NCBI RefSeq assembly: GCF_008831285.2
Contig: NW_022204507.1
Span: 4,794,174-4,858,173 of the forward strand
DNA: 64,000 nucleotides
Reading direction: 5' to 3'
Source of the DNA: Nymphaea colorata
Taxonomy: Eukaryota > Streptophyta > Magnoliopsida > Nymphaeales > Nymphaeaceae
This document shows, in pieces, positions 48,838 to 59,999 of this stretch (position 1 is its first letter; each line of letters begins with the position of its first letter). The notes beneath the pieces were generated by a model. The model ran no database searches. It had not been told where the DNA came from and worked only from the letters and a program-made list of their open reading frames with translations. The translations under genes were made by a program, and so were the position numbers.

Positions 48838-49241
48838 TAAAAAGTTGTTTGACATGGTAAAATGATTGACAAACACCTGCTTCATTAATTGAAGAAAAAT
48901 GTTAAATTCATGAGTAATTTCTAGGAAAAAAATGAAAAATATCACATTTTGTACATACACTCTCCCTGGGCCTTTTTTATTAATGTTGATACTTATAAAA
49001 TCAATGGAAATATTTGAGGAAAGTGACAAAACATGTGGCCCATGAAAAATTTTCCATTGAAAGGTATTTTCTTTTTTATTAGGTTAAAATGGTGTTTTTC
49101 ATATGTTTTAAAATTTTCTATTATTGGGGCATGTGTCTGTAAGTTATTGTATAAATATAAATGGTTACTTGTCACTTTCAGAAGGAAAATGCATCAAATC
49201 TAGTCGGTCTCATTAATTATCTGCCCGGTCTAATTTATCTG

Positions 49242-49313
<72 letters not shown>

Positions 49314-51084
49314 GTGGTGCACAGACTGATGGGTTCGGTTCAATGACGGTAAGAAGGTATTCATACCCCGCCTCATATATTGCATTATTCGTTCATTAAA
49401 AGAATCTCAGCTTATGTTGATATACCATGAGGGGTTCTTCTCAATGACAAATTGTCATTTATTACATCATCATGCTAGCAACGGTATCAGCTTGGTTTCA
49501 AATTGAAATAACATTGCTGCATTCAATGACATAGGTGTCAAAAGAAAAAACATGGAGTAGAAAGAAAACCCAACTCCTAGGTTGGATCACTAATCATTTG
49601 TTTAGAAGCGGGTGTTGGCAACCTCTTCCTAAATTTATATAGGTCAATTTGCTATATTAAGCACAGTTAGCAATATGACCAACATCTTCAAAACACTTCA
49701 ACATGGAACTTTTTTAGGACTTCTGAAAGTACAAAGTTGCAAAGCATGAACACGTTTGCAATACAATAAGTAGAACTATGTATAACGCTATGTTAGGCAC
49801 CTACACTTTTTGTTACAAGAAGCATTAGTAAAAATAGATTCATATTCATTAAACTTTTTAGACCATCCTTCTTTGGTTCTTTTATAAGATGAGATTATTT
49901 ATAAAGAACGAATGATATACGAGGCAGAGTATGAATACCTTCCTGCCGTCATTGTATATATACAATAAAATCTCTTGTTGAGTGAAACAAAATTGACTTC
50001 ACTCTGATTTTTTTGAGCAACTTCATCATCTACATACCTTCAACTCTTGCAACCTTACCGAAAAAACAGATTGCCCTCGCCACCATAATCTCTAATTAGC
50101 ATGGTACTGTCATCTGTCAATAGTTGACCATTGCATCACGTGGCTGAGTTTGTTCCCCCTTAGTGCGTGGAGGTGGAAGGAACACGTCATGTGAAGGACA
50201 TATAATTTTGTTTTTTGTTTGGCTTTTCTTTAATGACAGTAAGCTATAACGGTGATGAACCGGACCGGTACAGCCCTACTGATGACGGTAAGGTGGTTTA
50301 GGTCGCCGCCATATACATTTATACCAGTGATTTTTCTTTGCTGCTAAACGTGCTTACACTTGGTGTTCTGTGAACCTATAACTGTGATTTTTAGCACTGC
50401 TATATATTACTTAACCAAAGACATAACCACCAGTGCGTACTACCACTGGTATTTGAAGTGCACACCTCAATGCACGAGATGTGAACCTCAAGTGCCTGAC
50501 TATCTCTCCAGTCTGTCTCTCCTCTGTTTTGCAATTAATGCTTGTATCTTTTTTATTTTCTATTTCACATTGTTTTTGTTTACTTTTTTTCTCACCTGCA
50601 TGGTGGAATTTGATAAAACCGTGAGCGTTGAATTTATTGAACATTTTATGTTGACTGAAATAGTGTAAGTTAGTAAATGCTGGATGAAAATCATAGAGTT
50701 TAGTGAATTTATTGTACTTATATCCATTTGATGAAAATGGTGCTTTCATGAGTATGTTGTTTAAATAAACCAAAGTAATGTTCTTTGTTTTCATCTACAG
50801 TACTTATAAGGTATTAAATATTTTATAAACTTTTATGTATAACTGTTGATAACAACTAATTAAACTTTCTTGCAAATAGCAAAACAGTGCCATCTTTCTG
50901 ATTTTGGCGCAAGAAAAAATGTTTTTTGCTTTTGTTTTTAATTTTTGACATGATTTTTGTTGATATAATATGTTAGAGTATTTCTGCCATGAAACTTAAT
51001 TAAGCTTCACTATGCATCGTTTAGCTACACATTGCATCACCTGCATAGTGCATCGCTTTGCCTTGTTCTACTTCACAACAATGT
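48838..51084 (+). repeat. 2.2-kb duplicated block, copy 2
   Basis: Second copy of 41797-43996, about 7.0-7.1 kb downstream and in the same orientation. Its right end ..CTTCACAACAA runs straight into the left end of the hAT element (51079), where copy 1 runs into SEC16. Confidence 0.78.
49244..49310 (+). repeat. AT microsatellite (67 bp)
   Basis: Pure (AT)n. It occupies the same site as the mixed TATATG/TG run at 42201-42232 in the duplicated block, so the two copies have drifted in different directions. Confidence 0.95.
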
Positions 51085-54000
51085 TGTAAGAAGCATATGC
51101 CTCACACAAAAAAATGTGACCCAAAGCATTTTTTAGAAAAAAACGCCTTCAGGCCTTCCGTGAGGCCACGCATCCTTGAAGCATGCGCGTCATTTGGTAG
51201 AGGTGTATGCCTCCATCCGTGGTACACTCCGTGCTTGAGGCGTACACTTGAGGGATGTAGTCTGTTTAGTTTTTTTAATTAAAAAAATTAAAAACTAAAT
51301 AAAACTGGTCAAAAGTGCTTCACACTTAGCCCTAACTGAACCCCATTTGTATCCCTAAATTGCTTTTCTCAATCCCAAATCACATGTGAAATTGAAGATT
51401 TCAACCATCGTTGCACGCCTGCGAAATTGCTAGAGGCTGGAGCTACAGTTGGTGAAGCCATCGCCCAATGTCAGAATTTCAATTGCAACTGTAAGTCTCT
51501 CTCTTGGAGTCTCTTCCTCTCCATGGCAGACACCGAACATAGGTGGCCACCTTTATGTGTTTGTCTTAGTCTCTCTGTCCATGTCCGGCGCTGGCCATGG
51601 CCACCCTCTCGCTCTCTCAGCTCTCTGGCCATGACTGGCCACCCTCTGCGTGTTGCTGTGATGGTATACAGTGTGTCCACATGGTGCTTTTGTTACTTTG
51701 TGTGTATCACCATGGCCAGTGTTGTGGCTTACGATGTTGTGGTAATGTGGCTTACAAAGTCAAGACCTTGAACTTATTTTCTTCATGTGTGCCATCCTTG
51801 CACTCATATTACGTGTTCATCTTTATTTTACTATTGTCATCATTTGAAGTCTGGACATGTACTTCATTGATGGTGGACGTCCTCCCATTGGTGCCAAGTG
51901 TCGCAAGTGGTGTCATAGTTTATTTTATGTTTTGGGATTTGTATCCTTACTTTATGACTTAGCAATTAATTAAATTATTATATTTTCTTTCAAATTTTTT
52001 TCGTTCCTTAGTTCATGTTGTTTTTTTTGTGCTTCATGGTAGACAGCTATGTTCAATCCTTTACCAAATCAATTGAAGAATATTTTTTACCTTATCTTGT
52101 TTTATATAAATAAATAAATAACATGGAAAATTTACATTACTACAATTACCTTTTTTACAATATATTTTTTTGTGGATGCTTTTTTTCTTTTTCTTTATTT
52201 CTAGATCAAACAAGTTCTCATTTTGGAAGAGCTGCTTGTCTTCTTCTCTTCTATTCAGATTTTATATCATGTTAAAGAACATGACAATGGTAATTGATGC
52301 ATTGTCATAGACAATTCTTTTATATTTTTATGTGTTTTTTCAATAATTATTTTGCAGTAAGTTTCTAATTTGTTGTTACTTGTTACTAATTCAAATTTGT
52401 CATATGGTGTTAATATTTGTTACATTATGCATTGTTAATATTTTGGTATGCTTAGTAATTTGAGCTTTTGCATACAATGTAATTATATTTGTAATACATT
52501 GTCAGGATTGAGAAAAAATGTTACGGCGGGATCCAGCATTGAAGAAGATCAAGATGATAAAGAAAAAATGGGAAACTTGATATAAAATTATTGTAAGGAA
52601 ACTTATAAAGGTGGTGTTTGAAGAAAGAAACAACACTTGGCTGGAACTAAAAAAGATTCAAAAGCATGTTACAAAGCCCACAAAGTGTTGTAAAATCTTT
52701 CAATAATTATTTGCAGGTACAAAATCGTGAAATACAAAGAAAAAAAAGACAATCTTGAATTGCATAGAAATGAATGTTTGGATGAAGGAATGATTAGTGG
52801 TGGCCTTACATCTCCCAATGTTCGTGCATTTGGAATTTCATGAGGACCAATGGATTAATTTATAACTTTAGATATGCGACAACCAACAATCAACAAAGCC
52901 ATCAAGAAAGAGGAAAGAAAGCAAGTATATTCTGCCATAGGTCAATTTTTTTTTGCAAATGTTTTATCATTTAACTTATGTGACACTCCATATTTTGGAA
53001 GAATGATTGAAGCTGTGGGAAATTATGGTCAATGATTGAAACCACCAACCTACAACGATATGTGGACTTCAATCCTATAAGAAGAAGTTGATAAACTGCA
53101 AATAAAATTAAAGGACTACAAGAAGACATGGTTGAAAACTGGTTGTACCATAATGGCAGATAACTAGATTGATAGTAAAAGTAGAAATTTGATTAACTTT
53201 CTTGTAAACAATCCTTCAGGTACAACTTTTTTAAAGTCTTATGATATTAATGGTATAAAAAAGACAGCTAATAATTTGGTAAAACTATTCATAGAAATAA
53301 TTAAAAAAGTTAGAGAGAAAAACGTAATGTAATTAGTTACTGATAATGCTGCTAACTACAAAGCTGCAGGTATGAAGTTAAAAGGAATTGATAGCTTTCA
53401 ACATATTTTTTGGACACTTTGTGCAGCTCATTGCCTAGATTTAATTTTTGAAAATATTGCTAAGATACGTTTGCTTAAGGAAGTGATCAAAAAAACAAAA
53501 GTTGTAAGCACACTTATATATGAACATACTTGGGTATTAAATTTGATGAGAAAATGCACAAATGATAAAGTACTTCTACAGCCTACTATTACATGTTTTG
53601 CTACTTTGTATCTTACTTTACAGAGTATTCGTACAAACAAAATAGCATTGAAGAACATGTTTCTATCCCTACAATTTCAAGGCAGTGATTATTATACTAA
53701 AAATCCCAAAGGCAAGGTAGTAATGTGAATTGTTGGATGAAATATTATTAAGGTTACATTATCTTTAGTGAAGGTGTCGAGAGTTGCTGATTTAAATGAA
53801 AAACTAGTTAAGGGATTTTTATACAATCATATGAAAAGGGCAAAAGAAAAAATAACATGTAATATGTTCAATGATAAAAAAAGATATATGAAAATTTAGC
53901 AAATAATTGATAATCGGTGGGATAATCAAATGCATCATCGTTTACATGCGGCAAGGTATTATCTAAACTCACATTTTCATTATGACAATGATGTCCTCAA

Positions 54001-55040
54001 AGATAAAAGAATAAAGGCTGGGCTAATGGAATGCTTAGAAATTTTGGTGCCTATTATAGAAGAAAGATTTGACATTTAAGTTCAACTTGATTCATATGAG
54101 AACGAAGTTGGTGAGTACGGGACATCATTAAGTAATTAGAACAAGAAAGAAAAAACATCATGGTACATATTTTTTTTTGTTGTTTTGATTTCTATTATGA
54201 ACTTATGAGTGGATGAAATGAAGTTATCTAAACTACTCTTCTCATTTATTTTTGTCAATTGATTGGTGGAATACATTTGGCGAAAATACAAAAGAATTGA
54301 AGAATTTTGCTATGAGAATCCTCAATCTTACATACAGTGCATCAAGATATGAATGTAAATGCAGCTCATTGTTTTTGGTAAATAAATGAAACTTTCAAAT
54401 AATTATTGTGCTATCATTCAAATGTTTTTTTATAATTATCAAAATGATTAACTAATGCAATTACATGATAGGTACATACAAAAACAAGAAATCACATTGA
54501 GCAAGAAAAACTTAATTCTTTGGTTTTCATCATGTATATATGAAGATGAATACAAAAGTGTTTCATCTTCTCAAAAGAAAAGTGTTGGCAAAGGTAATGC
54601 TATATGTTTGTAATTTTTGAAATAAAGATAAGAACATTATCCTTTTTCTTTACTAATTGTTGCATTTTGTTATGTGTTAGTGTTTTTATATGAAGGTAAA
54701 ACAATAATAGAAGATTTAGAATATGATAATTTAGATGATGATGAAGATGAACTTATTCAATATTTGGATGGTTCAAATGACGATGAACTGTTATCCATTA
54801 AAGAATATGACAATCATGAAGATACAATTGATGCCTACAAAAGTTATTTGAACTTTGTTAAGTATCACTTGATAATTACACAAATTAATTACTTTCTTTT
54901 AATTTTTGTACATATACATATTTCAATATGCTTATATTATTGTTCAACAACACTTATTATTTACTTATTCTCTTAATTGATATTATTATCTGAACACACA
55001 TAAAAACTTTCATTAAAAGCAGAACATACTTACAACACCA
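51079..55040 (+). mobile_element. hAT transposon, BED/DUF659 type, inactive
   Basis: The left end CAATGTTGTAAG and the right end CTTACAACACCA form an imperfect 12-bp TIR. Subterminal motifs such as ATGCCTC / GAGGC in both orientations (51090-51250) are usual for plant hAT ends. Inside lies one transposase with BED finger, DUF659, central region and hAT dimerisation domain in the proper order. An 8-bp target duplication could not be confirmed: CTTCACAA on the left is not repeated at 55041, where integrated viral sequence begins. Confidence 0.7.
52540..54880 (+). pseudogene. hAT transposase, stop-interrupted
   Basis: A BED zinc finger is readable at about 52565-52690 (YKGGV.RKKQHLAGTK). DUF659 follows at about 52870-53340, with DMRQPTI, GCTIMADN.ID and LVTDNAANYKAAG. 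Next come CAAHCLDLI (about 53419-53445), the KVVSTLIYEHTWVLNLMRK region and IDNRWDNQMHHRLHAA (about 53908-53955). The dimerisation domain has WWNTFGENTKELKNFAMRIL at about 54264-54323; after an intron-like gap HTKTRNHIEQEKLNSLVF follows at 54478-54535. An acidic tail follows, 54700-54870. Such enzymes cut and paste hAT elements in the nucleus. In-frame stops include TAG at 53165-53167 (a Trp in the family), TAA at 53330-53332 and TGA at 53726-53728, so it is a pseudogene. Confidence 0.88.
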
Positions 55041-55238
55041 AGAGCGTACTACTATGCTATGATACCAAACAGAAAAGGGGGCCGGGTTCAAGCACAAAAG
55101 CACCGGTTCGCTTTTACAACAGCATGGGAGGCAGAGGAGTGGAGAAGAAAAAAAGGAAGGGGAGTGAGGAAGGGAGATGGACTCAAGCACTTAGAAGCAA
55201 GTACTCAGTGGTGGATGGGTGAGAGGATGATGAGTACA
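55041..55238 (-). repeat. Inverted copy of the viral leader with tRNA-Met primer site
   Basis: 55070-55238 is the reverse complement, with few differences, of 55743-55911. On the minus strand it continues past the leader into TGGTATCATAGC (about 55055-55066), two changes from the TGGTATCAGAGC primer site used by caulimovirids. It thus runs from near the transcription start to the primer site and no further. Confidence 0.85.
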
Positions 55239-55719
55239 AACGCTTGATTAATTTTATGATTTCAATATAGTTTTGATTAGGACTTTGAGGGTACTTTAAG
55301 GTTTGTTTTTGTAAGACTTCAATATTATCTTTATATTCCTGGAAGCTTCCAATTTTGCTTAAGATGGTGGCTAATTAGTCTTTCAAGTATCTTTGGTTTT
55401 CTGATATTTCTTTAAGAATATTATTTCTAAGTGTATTAAATATGGGTTGCCAAAAGGCCTGATTCTTTATATTGTAGGATTCTAGGTTTTGCGCTAAAGA
55501 AATGTATAGATCCGTTACACTATTTAGTTCTTTAGACATGAGACTAGTGTCTTCATTATGAAGTAAATCTTTTTCATTTTGGAAATAACAAGTATGACTG
55601 AATTGGTTGTTTTTTATAGTGCTCTTAGTTTTTGGTATAATTCTAAGTTCAGGTTTAGCTTGTTCGGAAAGGAACCCTATTCCTTTTCCAGATTGTAATT
55701 TGTTTTGAAGTCTGGTGCC

Positions 55720-55727
55720 TATATAAG
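55720..55727 (+). promoter_or_regulatory. TATA box of the viral promoter
   Basis: TATATAAG, within GCCTATATAAGCACC, is the same type as the TATATAAG(G) box of caulimovirid pregenomic promoters. Transcription would start near 55745-55752. The ~470 bp before it is AT-rich non-coding viral intergenic region. Confidence 0.7.
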
Positions 55728-55742
55728 CACCACCTCAGCATC

Positions 55743-55911
55743 TGTACTCATGATCCTCTCACCCATCCACTACCGAATACTTGCTTCGAAGTGCTTGAGT
55801 CCATCTCCCTTCCTCACTCCCCTTCCTTTTCTTCTTCTCCACTCCTCTGCCTCCCATGCTATTGTAAAAGCGAACCGATGCTTTTGTGCTTAAACCCGAC
55901 CCCCTTTTCTG
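55743..55911 (+). other. Viral RNA leader
   Basis: Starts about 23 bases after the TATA box. It is C/T-rich (CTCACTCCCCTTCC..TTCTTCTTCTCC) and mirrored at 55070-55238. A weak primer-site-like TTTGTATGACAG follows at 55919-55930, overlapping the first ATG at 55925. Confidence 0.6.
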
Positions 55912-55924
55912 ATGCAAGATTTGT

Positions 55925-56155
55925 ATGACAGAAGCATGCAAATTCTGTTTGGAAGAAAGACAATATCAATTTATTCTAGAAAAAATGGTTGGAAGAAAAG
56001 ACGATACTATAGAAAAATGAATCCTTGTAGTAGAAAATAGAATAGATGATATAGAAAGAACATTAACTACAGTTGAACTAAAGATAGGATCCTTAAAGAA
56101 CAATATAGTGAGGCTTGATCCAACAATTAAGAGGTGCCGCAACCAACATCAAAAG
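55925..56155 (+). pseudogene. N-terminal part of viral ORF1, coiled-coil-like
   Basis: An ATG at 55925 opens a frame of 77 codons with one TGA at 56018-56020 and a stop at 56156-56158. It starts MTEACKFCLEER and then has a heptad-like ILVVENRIDDIERTLTTVEL stretch. It has a CxxC pair but not the full zinc knuckle of caulimovirid coat proteins, and no movement-protein motif. The protease lies in another frame directly after it. Confidence 0.5.
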
Positions 56156-56220
56156 TAAAGGCATAATTTTTTAAAAAGGTGAGAGGGCACTAACTACCAT
56201 AACCTTTCCCAATATGAAAA

Positions 56221-56454
56221 TTGACTATAAGGAACAAGAAGAACAACTATCAGAATTCCTTACATATTCAAAATAGAAAAGTGGAAATAGAAATAGATGC
56301 CTTAATAGACATAGGGTGTAGTGTTTGGGTGTTAGACAAAGCATTAGTCCCACCAAAGTGGCATAGAAACCTAGACCTGCCTTGCAACTTTGGGCAGAAC
56401 AAATGGAAGGATCCTTACATAAATATGATGAAAAGATATGCAAATATAAAATAG
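56221..56454 (+). pseudogene. Viral aspartic protease remnant
   Basis: EIDALIDIGCSVWVLDKALVP holds the DTG-type active-site turn of retropepsins, here changed to DIG. These enzymes release the parts of the viral polyprotein. The frame ends at 56454; related text goes on in a second frame to about 56640 (TKCIIGLDFILENMAG resembles the second conserved block of the protease). The active-site Thr to Ile change and the frame break suggest an inactive enzyme. Confidence 0.75.
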
Positions 56455-56759
56455 CTTTTAGAATCTCTAAAGACGAACATACTACCTACCAACCAGTGCC
56501 TAAGACATTCATCAGACACATGCAATTACATGATAGTACAAAATGCATTATAGGACTAGATTTCATTCTAGAAAATATGGCTGGATGTGTCATAACTAGA
56601 ACAGGCCTTTCTTTTCTTAACAACCAAGTTCCTTGGGTATGAGAATAGAAATCATATGAAAATAAAAGTTGTAAATGTAAAATTCTAGGATCCTGCAAAG
56701 AAAAAGTAGATCTAACTTAGTGAAAAGAAGAAGATGACCTAGAAGAATTAGAAATAGAC

Positions 56760-57835
56760 CCCGAATATAACCTTATAATATACAAAAAGTCCATAATAAA
56801 TTAGAAACAGGTGGTACAGAAATAGATGATTTGCTCAGAATATTAGAAAATGATGAAATCGTAGGAGAAATACCTACTAAACATTGGGATCGTAATAAAA
56901 TAGAATGTATACTACAGATAAAAGATCCAGGATTTACTATTTCCAACAAAAAGATAAATGTTACGAATGAAAATATCAAAGATTTTGAGACACATGTAAA
57001 TGAATTGTTGAAACTAGGAGACATAAGGAGAAGTATAAACCCTCACAGAAGTCCTGCCTTTATTGTCAATAAACAAAGTGAACAAGTCCGTGAAAAATCA
57101 ATAATTGTCGTAGACTATAGGCGACTTAAAGATCACACTATAGATGACTCTTATGATATACCTGATAAAATTGAATTAATCAATAGTATACAACACAGTA
57201 AATATTTAGTAAATTTGATTGCAAATCTGGATTTTCACAGGTAAAAATGTATAAGGATAATATTCAATGGACTGCATTTACTTGTCCTTTAGGAAGCTTT
57301 GAATAGTTAGTCATGTCTTTTGGTGTAAAAAATGCTCCTGCTATGTTCCAACGGAAAATGGATATGATATTTGGCCAATATAGAGGATTTGTTTGTATTT
57401 ATATAGATGACATCCTCGTTCATAGTAAAACCCAACTAGAACATATAGACCACTTAAAGATAGTATTAGGAGAATTTTTACGAAATGGAATTATAATCCG
57501 TAGTAAAAAGGCACTGTTTTTTAGAAAACACATAGAATATTTAGGTGTAGAAATTGGTGAAGAAAAAGTCAAACTACAACCACATATAGCAACAAAAGCT
57601 TTAGAATTTGAGGTACGTGACATCAAAAGCCTTCGACGGTTTTTAGGATTAGTAAACTATGCTAGACCATTTATTAAAGACTTAGGGAAACTGGTCGGCC
57701 CATTATATAGTAAACTCGGCCAAACTGGGGTTAAGACCTTTAATATAGAAGATATGAAACAAATAGAAAAAGTTAATGAAGCACTAAAACACTTATCGGA
57801 AATCTATCTACCCTCGAATCAGATTTCTTAATAAT
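56760..57835 (+). pseudogene. Viral reverse transcriptase, broken
   Basis: The first part (56831-57244) has the entry motif KHWDRNKIECIL, SPAFIVN and VVDYRRL. A frame change near 57240 is followed by KMYKDNIQWTAFTCPLGSFE with a TAG at 57306-57308. From 57313 the frame reads MSFGVKNAPAMFQRKMD, then YIDDILVHS with the two catalytic Asp of the palm, then EYLGVEIGEEK and SLRRFLGLVNYARPF, which lead into RNase H. It copies pregenomic RNA in caulimovirids. The order and spacing are normal, and the damage is limited to a few frame changes and stops. Confidence 0.88.
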
Positions 57836-58244
57836 TGAAACTGATGGATGTACTAATGGGTGGGGAGCAGCGTTAAAAAGGAAACTCAACAAGTATGCTT
57901 CCAAAGTGATAGAAGTCATCTGCAGATATAGCAGCGGCCAATACAAGGAAAAGGGACTCTCCAATAGTATAGATTAGAAAATTCTTGCAGTAGTATATGG
58001 GTTCAATAGTTTTCGCTTATTTTTGCTAAATAAAAAACAAATAATAGTTAGGACCGATTGTGATGCTATTGTAAAATTCTATGAAAATAAAAATTCTAAA
58101 AGAATAAGCCAGAGAAGATGGATATCCTTTAAAGTCACCCTTATATACCAAAATCATAAAGTGACATTTGAACACAAAAAAGGAGAAAACAATCATCTAG
58201 CCGACATGCTAAGCAGACTTCTAAAAGATGAACAGAAACATTGA
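57836..58244 (+). pseudogene. Viral RNase H, broken
   Basis: IIETDGCTNGWGAAL holds the first catalytic Asp. ICRYSSGQYKEKGLSNSID..ILAVVYGFNSFRLFL holds the Glu region, with one TAG at 57976-57978. IIVRTDCDAIVKF and ISQRRWISF give the third Asp and the family's C-terminal region, and NHLADMLSRL ends the domain. A frame change joins it to the RT near 57830. The stop is at 58242-58244. Confidence 0.85.
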
Positions 58245-58464
58245 TGTTTATGAATCCGAGATAAGAAGACTCAATAAAATTATAAGTTATCTTGACCAAT
58301 CCAGAGTAAGATTACGTGACCTTGACCCTGCTTTCTCCATCGAAATAAGGAAAGTTAGTGATAATCTTTTAGACATTGTTTTAAGTATGCAACAGTTGGT
58401 TGCTGCCATGAAACAAGTAAGATTTCAAGCATTTTCATATCATTCTTCTCTCGATTTTAGGTAA
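58228..58464 (+). CDS. Small ORF overlapping the end of viral ORF1
   Basis: A 78-codon frame starts at an ATG 17 bases inside the end of the RNase H frame. It reads MNRNIDVYESEIRRLNKIIS.. and looks helical and coiled-coil-like. It ends in TAA at 58462-58464. It may be the start of ORF2 in the ancestral virus; the 58557 start lies in a different frame after 93 non-coding bases bordered by GT and AG. Function unknown. Confidence 0.4.
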   Translation: MNRNIDVYESEIRRLNKIISYLDQSRVRLRDLDPAFSIEIRKVSDNLLDIVLSMQQLVAAMKQVRFQAFSYHSSLDFR

Positions 58465-58556
58465 CATCATTTAAGGGACTTGCACATAGACATTAGCCAT
58501 GGTAGAAAAGATAGAATGCATTGTTTCACTTGATATTTTTCTAATTACAGGACAAG

Positions 58557-59942
58557 ATGGCCTCTACAAACGAGTTGCCTCTTGACCCAGACCTAGGATT
58601 ACCAACCTTTCCCCCTCATTCAAACTTGGTCTTTCGAACCTCTCCAGGCCTCACCCTTGATCTAAAAGATCATGTCCTTTTAGTCAACCTCTGACAAAAC
58701 AAAAGAAATCCCTCATACCCAAAAATCCTTTCTTTATTAGCCAGCCATCTAAACATAAAGAACAGGCAACTTCAGTCCAAAACTCTGTCAGAACTCTTCA
58801 TGGACCATATACTCCTCCAACCTCAAAGCTTGGATGCTTATCTTACCATAGAAAGGAGCCTAAAAGCAGCCCAGGCAGAAATAAGTTGGCGGAAAATAGA
58901 AAAAGAAGAGTTAAATGAACAAATACAAGCTCTAGAATCAGAAAACAGAATCCTCAAGGAACATGTTGAAGAAGAAATCAGAAAATTAGGAGAAAAAAGG
59001 GAGACAATTCCCCCAAATATTCCATAAGTCAAGGAACAAATTTATCATTTGGTGATGAAGGGAAAAAGAAAAGAACAAGTTGACATGCAGAATCTATTAA
59101 GGACAACGACAAAAAATTCAAAAAAGAGAAAGCCTAGTTTGGAATTCGCTCTGCTGAAACACAGACACAACCACCATGAAGAAAATTCTTTTTGTGAATG
59201 TGAACGAGGATTTTCAATTATGCAAGCCACCTTTAACCTTAGAAAGTGGCAAGACCAAGAGATCCAGGGAATAAAACTTTCCCCCAAAACTCTTCTAGAA
59301 CAAGGATTTCTAAAACGAATCCTGGTTACTAAAGAAGAGCAGGTAAAACATCTTGATTTCCATTGGCGATTGGCATATACGTTAAGAAGGATGTTCAAAC
59401 TTGGAGATATAACACCTTATGGCTATGTCAACTTAGACATTGAATCTATTCCTCCCTCGTATGAATATTCTTGTGCAGCAAAACAGGAGATCACGATCAA
59501 CATATACACTTCACTCTTTCCCCTACAAATCCAAATTCTTGAAGAAACTCTCAGAACTCTTTTAATTGGAGAAGATGTATATTCACAACTGAAGCATTGG
59601 ACACCTTATACAATTGGTACAGACCAACATGCCCGGTGGACAAGAACTACTTGTATGGTAGCTGAAGATAGACATACACAAATCTTCCTAGCAGATAGTT
59701 GGCTTACTGAGAAATTTTACATTCCTTTCCAAAGTATCTTACAGATAAACCCCGGCCTCTGTGAATATTTCTACCAAATCCATGACAACAATCCTGCAGA
59801 ATGGACAGGTGACCATCAAAATGTCGGAGCAGTCATTCACAGAGATGACAATGAAGATGAGGGAAATGTTGGCGATGAAGGAGGATGGGATAATAATGAA
59901 CAATACAAAGAAAAGATTATAGAAGAAATAGGAAACAACTGA
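58557..59942 (+). pseudogene. Viral ORF2, unknown function, two in-frame stops
   Basis: One frame of 461 codons runs from the ATG at 58557 to the stop at 59940-59942, interrupted only by TGA at 58692-58694 and TAA at 59025-59027. The N-terminus is MASTNELPLDPDLG; a predicted coiled coil lies at about 58860-59000 (EEIRKLGEKRE at its end). A lysine-rich stretch follows, then a globular part with CECERGF, WRLAYTLRRMFKLGD and HWTPYTIGTDQHARW, and a very acidic tail (DDNEDEGNVGDEGG). I see no enzyme motif. A downstream ORF of unknown role is reported for florendoviruses; homology to it is an inference. Confidence 0.7.
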
Positions 59943-59999
59943 AAGAAGTAGGGACGAAGCTGCAGAGTCCTTAACCCTACAGCCTAACGTTTGTCAAGT

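Larger units (their letters stand above)
55041..59942 (+). mobile_element. Integrated plant pararetrovirus (Caulimoviridae, florendovirus-like), degraded
   Basis: A single + strand unit carries a promoter with TATA box, a leader, aspartic protease, reverse transcriptase and RNase H, then a separate downstream ORF2. No integrase and no flanking LTRs are present, which separates it from Ty3/gypsy elements. A pol followed by an extra ORF2 of unknown function fits what is known of endogenous florendoviruses, but that rank is an inference. The movement and coat protein genes are absent: only about 300 bases separate the leader from the protease. Several stops and frame changes make it non-functional. 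An inverted copy of the leader with a tRNA-Met site precedes it (55041-55238). The right end after 59942 is not defined. Confidence 0.8.

Noticed and set aside
51427-51962. Overlapping + frames of 114 and 121 codons rich in Leu, Cys and Val
   Set aside because: They lie in the 5' non-coding part of the hAT element. The residue make-up looks like translated CT/GT-rich DNA rather than a membrane protein, and no family motif is present.
53428-53658. Minus-strand open frame inside the hAT element
   Set aside because: Opposite the well-supported transposase core; no independent evidence.
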